A DNA stretch of 64,000 bases, from assembly GCA_029959615.1 (NCBI GenBank), contig JASCOD010000001.1:620001-684000 (forward strand), in the 5' to 3' direction. Under the pieces are notes generated by a model. That model ran no database searches and was not told the DNA's origin. It saw nothing but the letters and a program-made list of their open reading frames with translations. The stretch comes from Flavobacteriaceae bacterium PS02338 (GTDB lineage: Bacteria; Bacteroidota; Bacteroidia; Sphingobacteriales; Sphingobacteriaceae). The position numbers and the translations under genes were made by a program. The first letter of the stretch is position 1. Every line of letters starts with the position of its first letter. Shown here one piece after another: positions 9,261 to 17,616 of this stretch.

Positions 9261-11771
9261 ATGAAAAAAAGATCATTAATCTGCTTTGGATTATTGGCTT
9301 TTTCCTTGGCAGCTATTGCCCAAGAAAAAGGTTCCAAAGCTGTATCTAAAAGGGACAGTGTTAAAACAACACCTCCCAAACCAACCAACGAACCCAAACC
9401 CTACAAAGAGGTAATCACCGACAAGGCCGCGACCATGTCTGGCATGTTAAAAGTACATAAGATAGATCAAAAATATTTCTTTGAAATAGCCGATACCCTA
9501 CTAGGTAGAGATATCTTAGTGGTAAACAGGATTAGCAAATCAGGTGCTGATGTAAGAGGATCAATGCTAGGTTATGCTGGCGACCAAATTAATGAGAATG
9601 TAATCCGCTTCGAAAAAGGACAAAATCACAAATTCTATATCAAGAGTATCTCTTTTACCGAGCGCTCTTCTGATAGCTTAGGCATGTATAAATCCGTTCT
9701 AAACTCCAACCTTCAGCCCATTTTAGCGGCATTTGATATTAAGGCTTACGCCAAAGATTCTATTAGCGGTGTTAAAGGTGCTGTAATCGATGTAACAGAG
9801 TATCTTAATAGTGATAATGAACTTTTCTATTTTGAAGCACGAACAAAAAAATCACTTTCTTTAGGGGCTCAGCTTGCCGATAGATCATATTTACAGTCTA
9901 TTAGAGCATTCCCATTAAATGTAGAAATTAAGGCAATAAAAACTTACACCAAAGCTCCTATACTGCCAAACATGCCTGTACAAGGAGCTCCCGTAGCCAC
10001 ATTAGAGCTCAACAGTTCATTGGTATTGCTTCCAAAAATACCAATGCAACCTCGTTACGCAGATGCTAGAGTAGGTTATTTTGCTGCAACCTATACAGAT
10101 TTTGATGCAAATCCACATGGAATAAAAAGAGAGGCAATGATTACCAGATGGAGGTTAGAACCAAAACCAGAAGATGTAGCAAAATATAAGAGAGGTGAAC
10201 TCGTAGAACCTAAAAAACCGATTGTTTTCTACATTGACCCAGCTACCCCAAAAAAATGGGTAAAATACTTGATTGCTGGTGTTAACGATTGGCAAGTTGC
10301 CTTTGAAAAAGCAGGCTTCAAAAATGCCATCTATGCTAAAGAAGCCCCATCAGATTCTACTTGGAGCATAGAAGATGCCAGACACAGCGCCATTGTTTAC
10401 AAGCCTTCTACCATACCTAATGCTAGCGGCCCACATGTACACGATCCAAGAAGTGGAGAAATATTAGAAACCCATATCAATTGGTATCACAATGTAATGG
10501 ATATTTTAAGAAAATGGTATTTCATACAAGCTTCAGCCATTGATCCGAGAGCAAGAAAAGCCAAATTAGACGATAAGCTTATGGGAGATCTGATCCGTTT
10601 CGTATCTTCTCACGAGGTGGGCCACACACTAGGCCTAATGCATAACTACGGCTCATCTTCTACTGTTCCGGTAGAAAAGCTACGCGACAAAAAATGGTTA
10701 GAAACAAATGGCCATACGCCATCTATTATGGATTATGCCCGTTTTAACTATGTAGCACAGCCCGAAGACAACGTGGGTACAGCAGGTATCTACCCTAGAA
10801 TTGGCGATTATGACAAATGGGCGATAGAATGGGGCTACAAATGGCTTCCACAATATAAAAATGCAACACAAGAACAACTACCACTTAGTAAGCTAATTGT
10901 AGAAAGAGTAAAGAAAAACCCTAGACTATGGTTTGGCACAGAACTAGATCCTAACGATCCTCGTGCCCAAAATGAAGATTTGGGCGATAATGCGATGTTA
11001 GCGAGTACCTACGGCATAAAAAATTTAAAACGTATACTCCCAAACTTAGTAGAATGGACTAAGGAAGAAAATGAAGGTTACGGAAATGCCAGAGAAATGT
11101 ACTTAGAAGTAGTTACCCAATACAGGAGATACCTTGGCCATGTGGTTAAAAATGTTGGAGGCATGCGTACTAATTTAAAAAGCGTAGAAGAGGCTGGACT
11201 TGTTTATGAAAATGTAGAAGAGGCGACCCAGTTAGAAGCACTTGCATTTTTAAACAAAGAGTTGTTCCAAACACCTACGTGGATTTTGGCAGATAACTTA
11301 TCAGGCAAGGTATCTTATGATCCAGCTAGATTATTACTTACGCTGCAAAAAGATATTTTAGGCACCGTTATGGGAATTAACACGCTTAATAAACTATTAA
11401 GTGCAACGTTAAGTAAAACGCCAACCTTAACTATAGAGAAGCTTTATACAGAAGTAAAGAAAAGTGTCTGGACAGAGCTTAGTACTGGTTCAAATATTGA
11501 TATCTACAGAAGAAATCTTCAAAAAAACTATGTAGACAACTTAAAGAGAATGCTTACTCCAAGCAGTATGTCGGGTATTACCCCACAGCAAATGCAAATG
11601 TTCAATATCATTGATATTAATGCAAATGATCTCTCTACTTATGGCAAAATGCACCTCACCGAACTGAAATCAGATATTGAAAGTGCTATACCTAAATTTG
11701 AAGGAATTAGTAAATACCATCTTACAGACATGTTAGTGATCATTAACAATATTCTTGATCCTAAAAAGTAG
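9261..11771 (+). CDS. Secreted zinc-dependent metalloprotease (metzincin-like, DUF5117/DUF5118 type)
   Basis: An 836-residue exported protein. The start at 9261 is chosen because it opens a clean signal peptide (cleavage near AIAQ, residue ~20). The upstream ATG at 9204 would add 19 unlikely residues and lies in a hairpin. The active site HEVGHTLGLMH (residues 451-461) fits the long zinc motif HExxHxxGxxH of metzincins, and a Met-turn-like SIMDYARFNYVA follows some 40 residues later. The N-terminal half matches the DUF5117/5118 architecture of large Bacteroidota proteases (KHIRFEKGQNHKFY-type segments and ILVVNRISK). It is the last gene of the susCD locus and probably cuts proteins into fragments that SusCD imports. 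The substrate is an inference. Confidence 0.9.
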   Translation: MKKRSLICFGLLAFSLAAIAQEKGSKAVSKRDSVKTTPPKPTNEPKPYKEVITDKAATMSGMLKVHKIDQKYFFEIADTLLGRDILVVNRISKSGADVRGSMLGYAGDQINENVIRFEKGQNHKFYIKSISFTERSSDSLGMYKSVLNSNLQPILAAFDIKAYAKDSISGVKGAVIDVTEYLNSDNELFYFEARTKKSLSLGAQLADRSYLQSIRAFPLNVEIKAIKTYTKAPILPNMPVQGAPVATLELNSSLVLLPKIPMQPRYADARVGYFAATYTDFDANPHGIKREAMITRWRLEPKPEDVAKYKRGELVEPKKPIVFYIDPATPKKWVKYLIAGVNDWQVAFEKAGFKNAIYAKEAPSDSTWSIEDARHSAIVYKPSTIPNASGPHVHDPRSGEILETHINWYHNVMDILRKWYFIQASAIDPRARKAKLDDKLMGDLIRFVSSHEVGHTLGLMHNYGSSSTVPVEKLRDKKWLETNGHTPSIMDYARFNYVAQPEDNVGTAGIYPRIGDYDKWAIEWGYKWLPQYKNATQEQLPLSKLIVERVKKNPRLWFGTELDPNDPRAQNEDLGDNAMLASTYGIKNLKRILPNLVEWTKEENEGYGNAREMYLEVVTQYRRYLGHVVKNVGGMRTNLKSVEEAGLVYENVEEATQLEALAFLNKELFQTPTWILADNLSGKVSYDPARLLLTLQKDILGTVMGINTLNKLLSATLSKTPTLTIEKLYTEVKKSVWTELSTGSNIDIYRRNLQKNYVDNLKRMLTPSSMSGITPQQMQMFNIIDINANDLSTYGKMHLTELKSDIESAIPKFEGISKYHLTDMLVIINNILDPKK

Positions 11772-11794
11772 TTCTGTTTGAAATTAAGGCTAAC

Positions 11795-11827
11795 AAAAAA
11801 AGCTGGACAGTGCGTCCAGCTTTTTTT
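11795..11827. terminator. Bidirectional terminator between protease and UPF0173 genes
   Basis: A symmetrical 14-bp stem (A7-GCTGGAC and GTCCAGC-T7) with a 5-nt loop. It gives a stem followed by a T run on both strands and sits between convergent genes ending at 11771 and 11842. Confidence 0.9.
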
Positions 11828-11841
11828 ATATCATCGTGTTA

Positions 11842-12519
11842 TTACAATACAATTGTCTCGCCTATTTCTGGCAATAACAATTGTTTTTGCGCCCTCTTGA
11901 AAACCTCTGTAGCCGTATATTTATCAATAGCAATTACAGGAAAAGAATCATAATGTACGCCTATTACTCTATGGCAATTAACATATTCTGCCGCAATAGC
12001 AGCATCGTCCGCATCCATCGTATAATTACCTCCAATTGGCAAGATCGCGTATTCTAACTGATATAATTCTGCCAAAAGCTTCATTTCTATAGTTAAACCC
12101 GTGTCTCCAGCAAAATAGATTTGCTTACCATCAACATCTAAAACAAAACCAGCAGGATTACCTCCATAAGAGCCATCAGGCAAACTACTTGAATGTGTAG
12201 CAGTAACCATACGAACCGTTCCAAAATCGAACTTAAACTTGCCAATGTTCATATCATGGATATTTGTAACGCCCTGCTTTTGTAGCCAACCAGCAATTTC
12301 TGGCATACAAATCACTTTGGCATTGGTTCTCTTAGCAATATCTACTAAATCACCAACGTGGTCGCCGTGACCATGACTTACCAAAATATAATCAGCTTCA
12401 ATTTTTGTTACATCAATAGCTTTTGCTAAAGGATTTCCACTAATAAAGGGGTCAAACAATAACTTTGCAGAAGAAGTTTCTAATAAAAAACACGACTGCC
12501 CATAGTATGTATATTTCAT
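11842..12519 (-). CDS. UPF0173-family metal-dependent hydrolase
   Basis: A 225-residue metallo-beta-lactamase-fold hydrolase. The metal-binding signature is HGHGDH (residues 49-54) in the loop after LVSHGHGDHVGD, with a further His in the FAGDTGLT segment region and GVHYDSFPV near the C-terminus. Length and ends match the YtkL/UPF0173 family, whose substrates are unknown. It lies 11 bp downstream of ybaB on the same strand and is probably co-transcribed. Nothing in the context points to a specific substrate. Confidence 0.9.
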   Translation of the reverse strand: MKYTYYGQSCFLLETSSAKLLFDPFISGNPLAKAIDVTKIEADYILVSHGHGDHVGDLVDIAKRTNAKVICMPEIAGWLQKQGVTNIHDMNIGKFKFDFGTVRMVTATHSSSLPDGSYGGNPAGFVLDVDGKQIYFAGDTGLTIEMKLLAELYQLEYAILPIGGNYTMDADDAAIAAEYVNCHRVIGVHYDSFPVIAIDKYTATEVFKRAQKQLLLPEIGETIVL

Positions 12520-12530
12520 CGTTTCAAATA

Positions 12531-12836
12531 TTATTTGCCAAATAAACCACCAAAACCGCCCAACATGTCTTTTGTTGCGGCTTGCATTTCTATAGCGCTC
12601 ACCTGTTCCGCCTGTATCAAAGCTTTATTTACCGCAGCTTGCAAAAGCTCCTCCAGCTCTTCTCTGTCGGCTTGCTCATAAAACTCATCAGTAATTGCGA
12701 TAGATGTTATTGCTTTATTTGCTGTTGCAGTAACTTTTATTGCACCACCTTCTACTTCACCAAATACCGAAATGGTATCTAATCTCTTTTTTATTTCTTC
12801 GGCTTTGCCTTGTGCAGCCATTAATTTATCAAACAT
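12531..12836 (-). CDS. YbaB/EbfC-family nucleoid-associated DNA-binding protein
   Basis: A 101-residue protein from the start at 12836 (MFDKLMAAQGKAEEIKKRL). The frame is open ten codons further up, but that extension (MYFRAFKRKY) is absent from the family. YbaB proteins form tweezer-like dimers that bind DNA. The central sheet (GAIKVTATANKAITSIAI) and the C-terminal helix, then a Gly/Met-rich tail (DMLGGFGGLFGK), are typical. It is followed by the UPF0173 gene 11 bp away. In many bacteria ybaB sits next to dnaX and recR, which is not the case here. Confidence 0.9.
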   Translation of the reverse strand: MFDKLMAAQGKAEEIKKRLDTISVFGEVEGGAIKVTATANKAITSIAITDEFYEQADREELEELLQAAVNKALIQAEQVSAIEMQAATKDMLGGFGGLFGK

Positions 12837-12863
12837 ATATTTCCTTTTGAATGCCCTAAAATA

Positions 12864-12894
12864 CAAAAAACCCTCTAGTTAAACTCCGAGGGTT
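12864..12894 (-). terminator. Terminator of the double-OmpA gene
   Basis: Read on the minus strand, a 7-bp stem AACCCTC / GAGGGTT with a 12-nt loop runs into a T6 tract. It lies 30 bp after the stop of the gene at 12925. Confidence 0.75.
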
Positions 12895-12924
12895 CCATAT
12901 TGGTTTTTAAAATATGCTATTATT

Positions 12925-13740
12925 TTACTTGTTGATACCTGTAATCTGTAGCTCAACCCTTCTGTCGTTCTTTTCCCCTTTACCTAATGGAAAGTTTGAC
13001 ATCATCCCTTTATAGGTTAGTCGCTTTGCATCTACTCCTTTATATATCAGATAATCGTAGATGATTTTTGCACGGGCTTGCGATAAGTTATATTCTCCCG
13101 TTTCGAAATCCCTAACATCTTTGCCTGGTGGATTACAACAAATATGGCCTAAAATAGCAATGTTATATTGTTTTTTTTCCTTAATGATTTTTGTGATCCT
13201 TTCTAATACGGGAATTGATTCTTCTAAAAGCAAAGACCTACTATTTTCAAAAAGGATATTATCCAAAATAATCTTGTCTCCAACTTTCAGCGTATCAGAA
13301 AGAATAGAATGCTCGGTCGTAAAGCTCTTTTTTACATAGCCAATTACCAAATCAACTCTTCTGTTGTAAGCCCGTTGCTCGTTAACATTTTTAGGCTCCT
13401 TAAGACCAACCTTCCCATTTCCTGTTAATAATTGAACCTTTTCAGTATTGATGCCCCTTTGTTGAAGTAACGATTTGATATAATTTGCTCTTTGTACAGA
13501 TAGCGTATCATTGTATCCTTTTCGCCCTCTATCGTCGCAATAACCCAATATAGAAATTGAAACAATATCTGCAGAGTCCATCTCACTTACAAATTGTGAA
13601 AAAACCTCTTTTTGCTTGTCATCAAGCACATTAATATCTGTATCAAAGAAAAAACTGGTGATCTTTTTTTTCTGTGCATGGGATACACTTATTGAAAGTG
13701 ACATACATAATAGGATCAATATAAATCCTTTATTTAGCAT
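12925..13740 (-). CDS. Exported protein with two tandem OmpA-like domains
   Basis: The 271-residue protein has a signal peptide (cleavage after VSHAQ, about residue 23). Two OmpA-like peptidoglycan-binding domains follow in tandem, one at about 28-135 (with GYCDDRGRKGYNDTLSVQRA and NRRVDLVIGY) and one at about 155-268 (with LGHICCNPPGKD, LSQARAKIIYDYL and NDRRVELQI). There is no beta-barrel, lipobox or membrane segment, so it is predicted to be a soluble periplasmic wall-binding protein. The tandem arrangement without any anchor is unusual: OmpA domains usually tether an outer-membrane partner. The second domain keeps the Arg and Asn-Asp-Arg-Arg signature, while a Cys-Cys pair replaces the usual Thr/Asp residues in its first loop. 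Confidence 0.82.
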   Translation of the reverse strand: MLNKGFILILLCMSLSISVSHAQKKKITSFFFDTDINVLDDKQKEVFSQFVSEMDSADIVSISILGYCDDRGRKGYNDTLSVQRANYIKSLLQQRGINTEKVQLLTGNGKVGLKEPKNVNEQRAYNRRVDLVIGYVKKSFTTEHSILSDTLKVGDKIILDNILFENSRSLLLEESIPVLERITKIIKEKKQYNIAILGHICCNPPGKDVRDFETGEYNLSQARAKIIYDYLIYKGVDAKRLTYKGMMSNFPLGKGEKNDRRVELQITGINK

Positions 13741-13762
13741 AGACGTTTATCATTTGGCAGTA

Positions 13763-13792
13763 TAAAGATAGAAAAACTTCATTCTTTACAAA
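13763..13792 (-). promoter_or_regulatory. Candidate promoter of the double-OmpA gene
   Basis: On the minus strand TTTG (13789-13792) is followed after 18 bp by TATCTTTA (13763-13770). This is one mismatch from the Bacteroidota -7 box TAnnTTTG. The start codon is 22 bp downstream. Confidence 0.4.
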
Positions 13793-13832
13793 ACAAAGCG
13801 ATTTAATATTCTCTCTGTTTTATGATTTTACA

Positions 13833-14894
13833 TCATTTTGCCCTTTCGTACTGTGATGGCCACTCCGTATCTACGTTTAATTGCTTAGCGGCATGCAGTG
13901 GGAAATATGGATTTCTGAGGAGTTCTCGGGCCATAAATACCAAATCTGCTTGGTTTTGTTTCAACACATCTTCAGCTTGTCTTGCTTCTGTAATTAAGCC
14001 AACGGCACCTGTTAAAATACCTGTTTGTTTTTTTATTTCTTCGGCAAATCTGATTTGGTAACCAGGTGCTACTGGAATTTGCTGCGCTCGTGACAGTCCG
14101 CCTGTAGAAGTATCAATCACATCTACACCTTTTTCTTTCAAAATCTTTGCAAGCTCAACAGATTCTTCTTCGTTCCACCCTCCTTCAACCCAATCAGTAG
14201 CAGAAATACGAACAAATAATGGGTTTTCACTTGGCCAAACTTCTTTTACAGCAGCAACTACCTCTAGCAAAAGCCTAATTCTATTTTCGAAACGACCTCC
14301 ATACTCATCATTACGTTGGTTACTTAATGGAGATAAAAATTGATGCAACAAATAACCATGTGCAGCATGTACTTCTACTACGCTAAACCCAACATCTAAA
14401 GCTCGTTTGGTAGCTGCTTTAAAATCAGATTTTACTTTTTCAATTCCTGTTGCATCTAAAGCAATGGGCATGGTATCTTTTGGATTGAATTGAATGGCAC
14501 TGGGAGCTACGGTATCCCAACCGCCCTTATCTTTATCTACTTGAGCCGGGTTTTCCCAAGGAATATCAAAGCTAGCCTTTCTACCTGCATGGGCTAACTG
14601 AACACCAGCTACTGATCCATTTTCATGGATGAAATCTACGATTTCTTTGAGTTTTGCTTTATGCTCATCTTTCCAAATACCCAAATCTGCAATAGAAATT
14701 CTGCCTTCGGGAGAAACAGCCGTTGCTTCGGTAATGATTAATCCAGCACCACCAACTGCCCTGCTCCCCAAATGTACCAAGTGCCAATTGTTCGCAAAAC
14801 CATCAATAGAAGAATACTCGCACATTGGCGAAACCACAATGCGGTTCTTCAACACCACATTTTTGATCTGTATAGAAGAAAATAATATCGACAT
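13833..14894 (-). CDS. Old yellow enzyme-type NADPH:flavin oxidoreductase (NamA/YqjM class)
   Basis: A 353-residue FMN-binding TIM barrel. It reduces activated C=C bonds (alpha,beta-unsaturated carbonyls, nitro compounds) with NADPH. Class signs are VSPMCEYSS with Cys25 and Tyr27, which correspond to the flavin-tuning Cys and the active-site Tyr of YqjM; QLAHAGRKAS near residue 100; and the substrate-binding pair H176-A-A-H179 followed by GYLLHQFLSP. The C-terminal RELLRNPYFPLHAAKQL segment is typical for this thermophilic-like OYE class, in which an Arg finger reaches into the neighbouring subunit. Physiological substrate unknown. It is monocistronic. Confidence 0.92.
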   Translation of the reverse strand: MSILFSSIQIKNVVLKNRIVVSPMCEYSSIDGFANNWHLVHLGSRAVGGAGLIITEATAVSPEGRISIADLGIWKDEHKAKLKEIVDFIHENGSVAGVQLAHAGRKASFDIPWENPAQVDKDKGGWDTVAPSAIQFNPKDTMPIALDATGIEKVKSDFKAATKRALDVGFSVVEVHAAHGYLLHQFLSPLSNQRNDEYGGRFENRIRLLLEVVAAVKEVWPSENPLFVRISATDWVEGGWNEEESVELAKILKEKGVDVIDTSTGGLSRAQQIPVAPGYQIRFAEEIKKQTGILTGAVGLITEARQAEDVLKQNQADLVFMARELLRNPYFPLHAAKQLNVDTEWPSQYERAK

Positions 14895-14996
14895 ATCTAA
14901 TTTTTAACACAATTTAACAGAAGGCTGCATTCTAACCACATTTCAAATCCAAATATGACCTTTTAGCGACTGATACCCTCTATTTACCGACACTCC

Positions 14997-15029
14997 TTTG
15001 GATTTAACCTTTCGAATGTTTTATGTTTG
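14997..15029 (+). promoter_or_regulatory. Candidate Bacteroidota promoter for the gene at 15061
   Basis: A full match to the Bacteroidota sigma consensus: TTTG (14997-15000), 21-bp spacer, TATGTTTG (15022-15029). The start codon follows 31 bp later, leaving a short leader. Confidence 0.6.
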
Positions 15030-15060
15030 AAAGCACTGTTCACCTCCTAATCTAAACGAC

Positions 15061-16590
15061 ATGAAAAACCTAATTAACTTAATTTTAAAGACTAGCACTT
15101 TGGTAATTATATTGATGGCAAGCGCATGTTCAAAAAAGAATGATACAACGGACTCTACAACTACCACAGGAGGAACGGCTACCATTAGCGACACAGGAAT
15201 TGCTTCAGGAACAGCAGAGGGCTCTACAGAAAAAGGAGCAAATGCTGACGACTTAATTGAGAATTCTACTTTTAACAGTACCATTTCTATCAATTTTGGA
15301 ACTACCAACACCATTACCAATCCGCTAAGTGCTGCCGGTGTAACGATTACTGAGAACGGTGGTGATATCACCATTACATCTACAGCAACTGGTGTAGAAT
15401 TTCTATTATCGGGTACCACCACCAATGGTTCTGTAAAGATCTATAGCGAAAAGAAGTTCAAGACAACTTTAAATGGGGTGAACATTACTAATAATGATGG
15501 CCCAGCAATCAATATCCAGTCGAGCAAAAGGAATTTTATGGTAATTAATGCCAACACCACCAACAGCTTAACCGATGGAACCACCTATGCTACTTCTACA
15601 GAAGACCAAAAGGGAACCATTTTTAGCGAAGGGCAGATTATTTTCACTGGAACAGGAAATCTAAATATCAAAAGTAATTACAAACACGGCATCGTGAGTG
15701 ACGATTATGTAAGGATTATCTCTGGAAATATTACCGTTACCGGTGCTGCTTCAGATGGTATTCATGCAAATGATGCAGTAGTTATTGATGGGGGAACGAT
15801 TAACCTTACTGCAAATGCAGATGGCATCCAAGCAGAAGAAGGGCACATCATTATTAACGACGGAACGATAAATATAGTAGTGGTTGAAGACGGAATTACC
15901 GCATCTTACGAAGGAACTGACGCTACCATTCTTCCTTATGTAAATATTAATGGCGGAACAGTAACAGTAAAATCTACCAAAGGTGAAGGCATTGAAAGTA
16001 AAAGTATTTTAACGATCAATAAAGGAACTGTGGTGACCAACACTTACGATGATGGGCTAAATGCTTCTACTGCAATTTACATCAATGGAGGTATGGTTTA
16101 TTCAAACGCCACCAACAACGACGCAATGGATTCTAACGGAACATTTACCATTACCGGAGGAATTGTAATTGCTGCGGGTGCTGGTGCCCCAGAAGCGGGT
16201 ATAGATTGCGATGCCAAAACTTTGAAAATTACTGGAGGTTTAGTGGTTGGCATTAGCGGGGCAACTAGCGGCCCAACAGCAAGCGTAACCACCGTTAGGG
16301 CTTTAGTAATGGGCAGTGGAGCTGCAAACACTATCGTTCATATAGAATCGGCAGATGGAACGGAAGCTTTGACTTTTTTGGCACCAAAATCATTCAGTAC
16401 GTTACTATTTGCTAGTGCGAAGCTCAAAGCGACGACTAGCTACAATATTTACACCGGAGGTTCGGTAACCAACGGAACATCCTTTAACGGACTTTACCTA
16501 ACAGGAACTTATAATAAAGGCACCAAGGGTAGTTCGTTTACTACAACCAATGTGGTTACACAAATTGGCGGTAGTATCAGTAGAGGATAA
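15061..16590 (+). CDS. Cthe_2159-like carbohydrate-binding beta-helix lipoprotein
   Basis: A 509-residue lipoprotein (lipobox MASAC, Cys about 23, followed by SKKND). After a Thr/Gly-rich stretch the protein is built of short beta-helix-like repeats rich in Asn, Thr, Gly and Asp, such as DGIHANDAVVIDGGTINL, DGIQAEEGHIIINDGTI, GEGIESKSILTINKGTV and DGLNASTAIYINGGMVY, each about 20-25 residues. This pattern fits the Cthe_2159 family (formerly DUF4353), whose founding member binds acidic plant polysaccharides. Here it would be anchored in the outer membrane and could bind polysaccharide or mediate adhesion. No catalytic residues are recognisable. It has its own promoter-like sequence and a terminator. 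Confidence 0.8.
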   Translation: MKNLINLILKTSTLVIILMASACSKKNDTTDSTTTTGGTATISDTGIASGTAEGSTEKGANADDLIENSTFNSTISINFGTTNTITNPLSAAGVTITENGGDITITSTATGVEFLLSGTTTNGSVKIYSEKKFKTTLNGVNITNNDGPAINIQSSKRNFMVINANTTNSLTDGTTYATSTEDQKGTIFSEGQIIFTGTGNLNIKSNYKHGIVSDDYVRIISGNITVTGAASDGIHANDAVVIDGGTINLTANADGIQAEEGHIIINDGTINIVVVEDGITASYEGTDATILPYVNINGGTVTVKSTKGEGIESKSILTINKGTVVTNTYDDGLNASTAIYINGGMVYSNATNNDAMDSNGTFTITGGIVIAAGAGAPEAGIDCDAKTLKITGGLVVGISGATSGPTASVTTVRALVMGSGAANTIVHIESADGTEALTFLAPKSFSTLLFASAKLKATTSYNIYTGGSVTNGTSFNGLYLTGTYNKGTKGSSFTTTNVVTQIGGSISRG

Positions 16591-16623
16591 TTAACAAGCA
16601 CTTCTTAATTCCTTAATAGTTTG

Positions 16624-16660
16624 AGCGGGCGAGATGTGGATGCATTAACCCCGCTTTTTT
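16624..16660 (+). terminator. Probable terminator after the beta-helix lipoprotein gene
   Basis: A 6-bp GC stem (AGCGGG and CCCGCT) with a 20-nt loop is followed by T6. The large loop makes it modest in strength. Confidence 0.5.
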
Positions 16661-16906
16661 ATTTCTATTTGTCGTCATTGCCAGCCTGACTGACAATTAT
16701 AATGTGATAAAAGGCAGGAATATATATCGCTTTAGGATTAATTAGCGGTCGCTGTTCCGGATTTGTAATCCAGAACTATTTATCTGCGGATTTAAAATCC
16801 GCAATTCGAAAAGACGAGATTACAAATCTCGATTAGCGAGAACAAGAATAGATTTCTACCAAAAAATCAAGGCATTTACGAGAGAAATTCTATTCAATTT
16901 TAAAAT
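16661..16906. repeat. Gene-free stretch with three REP-like palindromes
   Basis: Between the beta-helix gene and the DUF1543 gene there is no open frame of note. Three short hairpins follow one another: 16754-16776 (GGATT TGT AATCC with outer pairing), 16786-16802 (GCGGATTT A AAATCCGC, perfect) and 16815-16831 (CGAGATT ACA AATCTCG, perfect). All share a GATTnnnAATC core. They look like decayed copies of REP-type palindromes, of the kind moved by REP-associated Y1 transposases. No such transposase is present here. Confidence 0.6.
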
Positions 16907-17455
16907 TTACAGCTTACCAATCGGCATATAGCCCAATACAATTTCATCTTCTAGCAAACCATCTACTGGTATAAAAACCAACTGATATTTAGCTTTCATA
17001 TCCTCTGGCAGAACATCTTCAATTTCAAAAACATCATCCACATCTACACCATATTTATCATCAATATGCGGACTGAAATATTGCTTAAAGAACTTGCTTT
17101 CCTTGGCATTTTTAGTGGCTACAGCTTTGTCTTCAGCTACCATCAGCATCTTGTAGTGCAACTCTTCAAAAACATTGCTTTGATATCCGCCTAAATTCAT
17201 AAAAAATAAGCGATTTGTTGAAGCGACTTTATCGCTCTTTTCCACCACTTTTACTTGATATCCATTTACGTTATTTACAATTCTATAAGCATCCAAATGT
17301 ATTTTACCATTCGCTTCAGGCCAAAAAGCATTAATTGCAGGCACTAATTCCTTTACTTCATTGGCAATAGCGAAGAAGATATCATGTTGCTCGGTGTGTC
17401 TTCCTTTCGGCTTACAGCCCAATAAAATCATAAATAGCTTTGGTGGATTGGTCAT
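16907..17455 (-). CDS. DUF1543 domain-containing protein
   Basis: A 182-residue soluble protein of the DUF1543 type, recognised by KLFMILLGCKPKGRHTEQHD near the N-terminus, then a FWPEANGKIHLDAYR motif and a C-terminal half about 100 residues later with weaker similarity. Function unknown. The frame opens 15 codons earlier at 17500, but that extension is encoded by part of a dispersed repeat (17471-17539), so the start at 17455 (MTNPPKLFM) is chosen. No operon partner. The gene ends close to the palindrome cluster at 16754-16831. Confidence 0.8.
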   Translation of the reverse strand: MTNPPKLFMILLGCKPKGRHTEQHDIFFAIANEVKELVPAINAFWPEANGKIHLDAYRIVNNVNGYQVKVVEKSDKVASTNRLFFMNLGGYQSNVFEELHYKMLMVAEDKAVATKNAKESKFFKQYFSPHIDDKYGVDVDDVFEIEDVLPEDMKAKYQLVFIPVDGLLEDEIVLGYMPIGKL

Positions 17456-17470
17456 ATCTTTTTGAATTTT

Positions 17471-17539
17471 GCCACAGATGCACAGATATCTTTCTTTCAA
17501 TATTCAAATTATCTATTTTCAAATCTGTACATCTGTGGC
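17471..17539. repeat. Inverted repeat of the GCCACAGATGCACAGAT type
   Basis: A 17-nt arm (17471-17487) is repeated inverted at 17523-17539 with one mismatch, around a 35-nt spacer. A related half-copy (GTGCATTTGTGGC) is found near 25052. It lies between divergent genes and probably represents a dispersed intergenic element rather than an operator. Confidence 0.6.
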
Positions 17540-17616
17540 TTCTTTATTAACAGAAGCATAAAGTTAAGCTAAAACAAAAACATTTATCTTCACGTTTAAG
17601 AAGAAATCTCTATACC

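Noticed and set aside
11842..12519. UPF0173 protein as a metallo-beta-lactamase resistance gene
   Set aside because: The HGHGDH fold is shared by many hydrolases. Length and motifs fit UPF0173.
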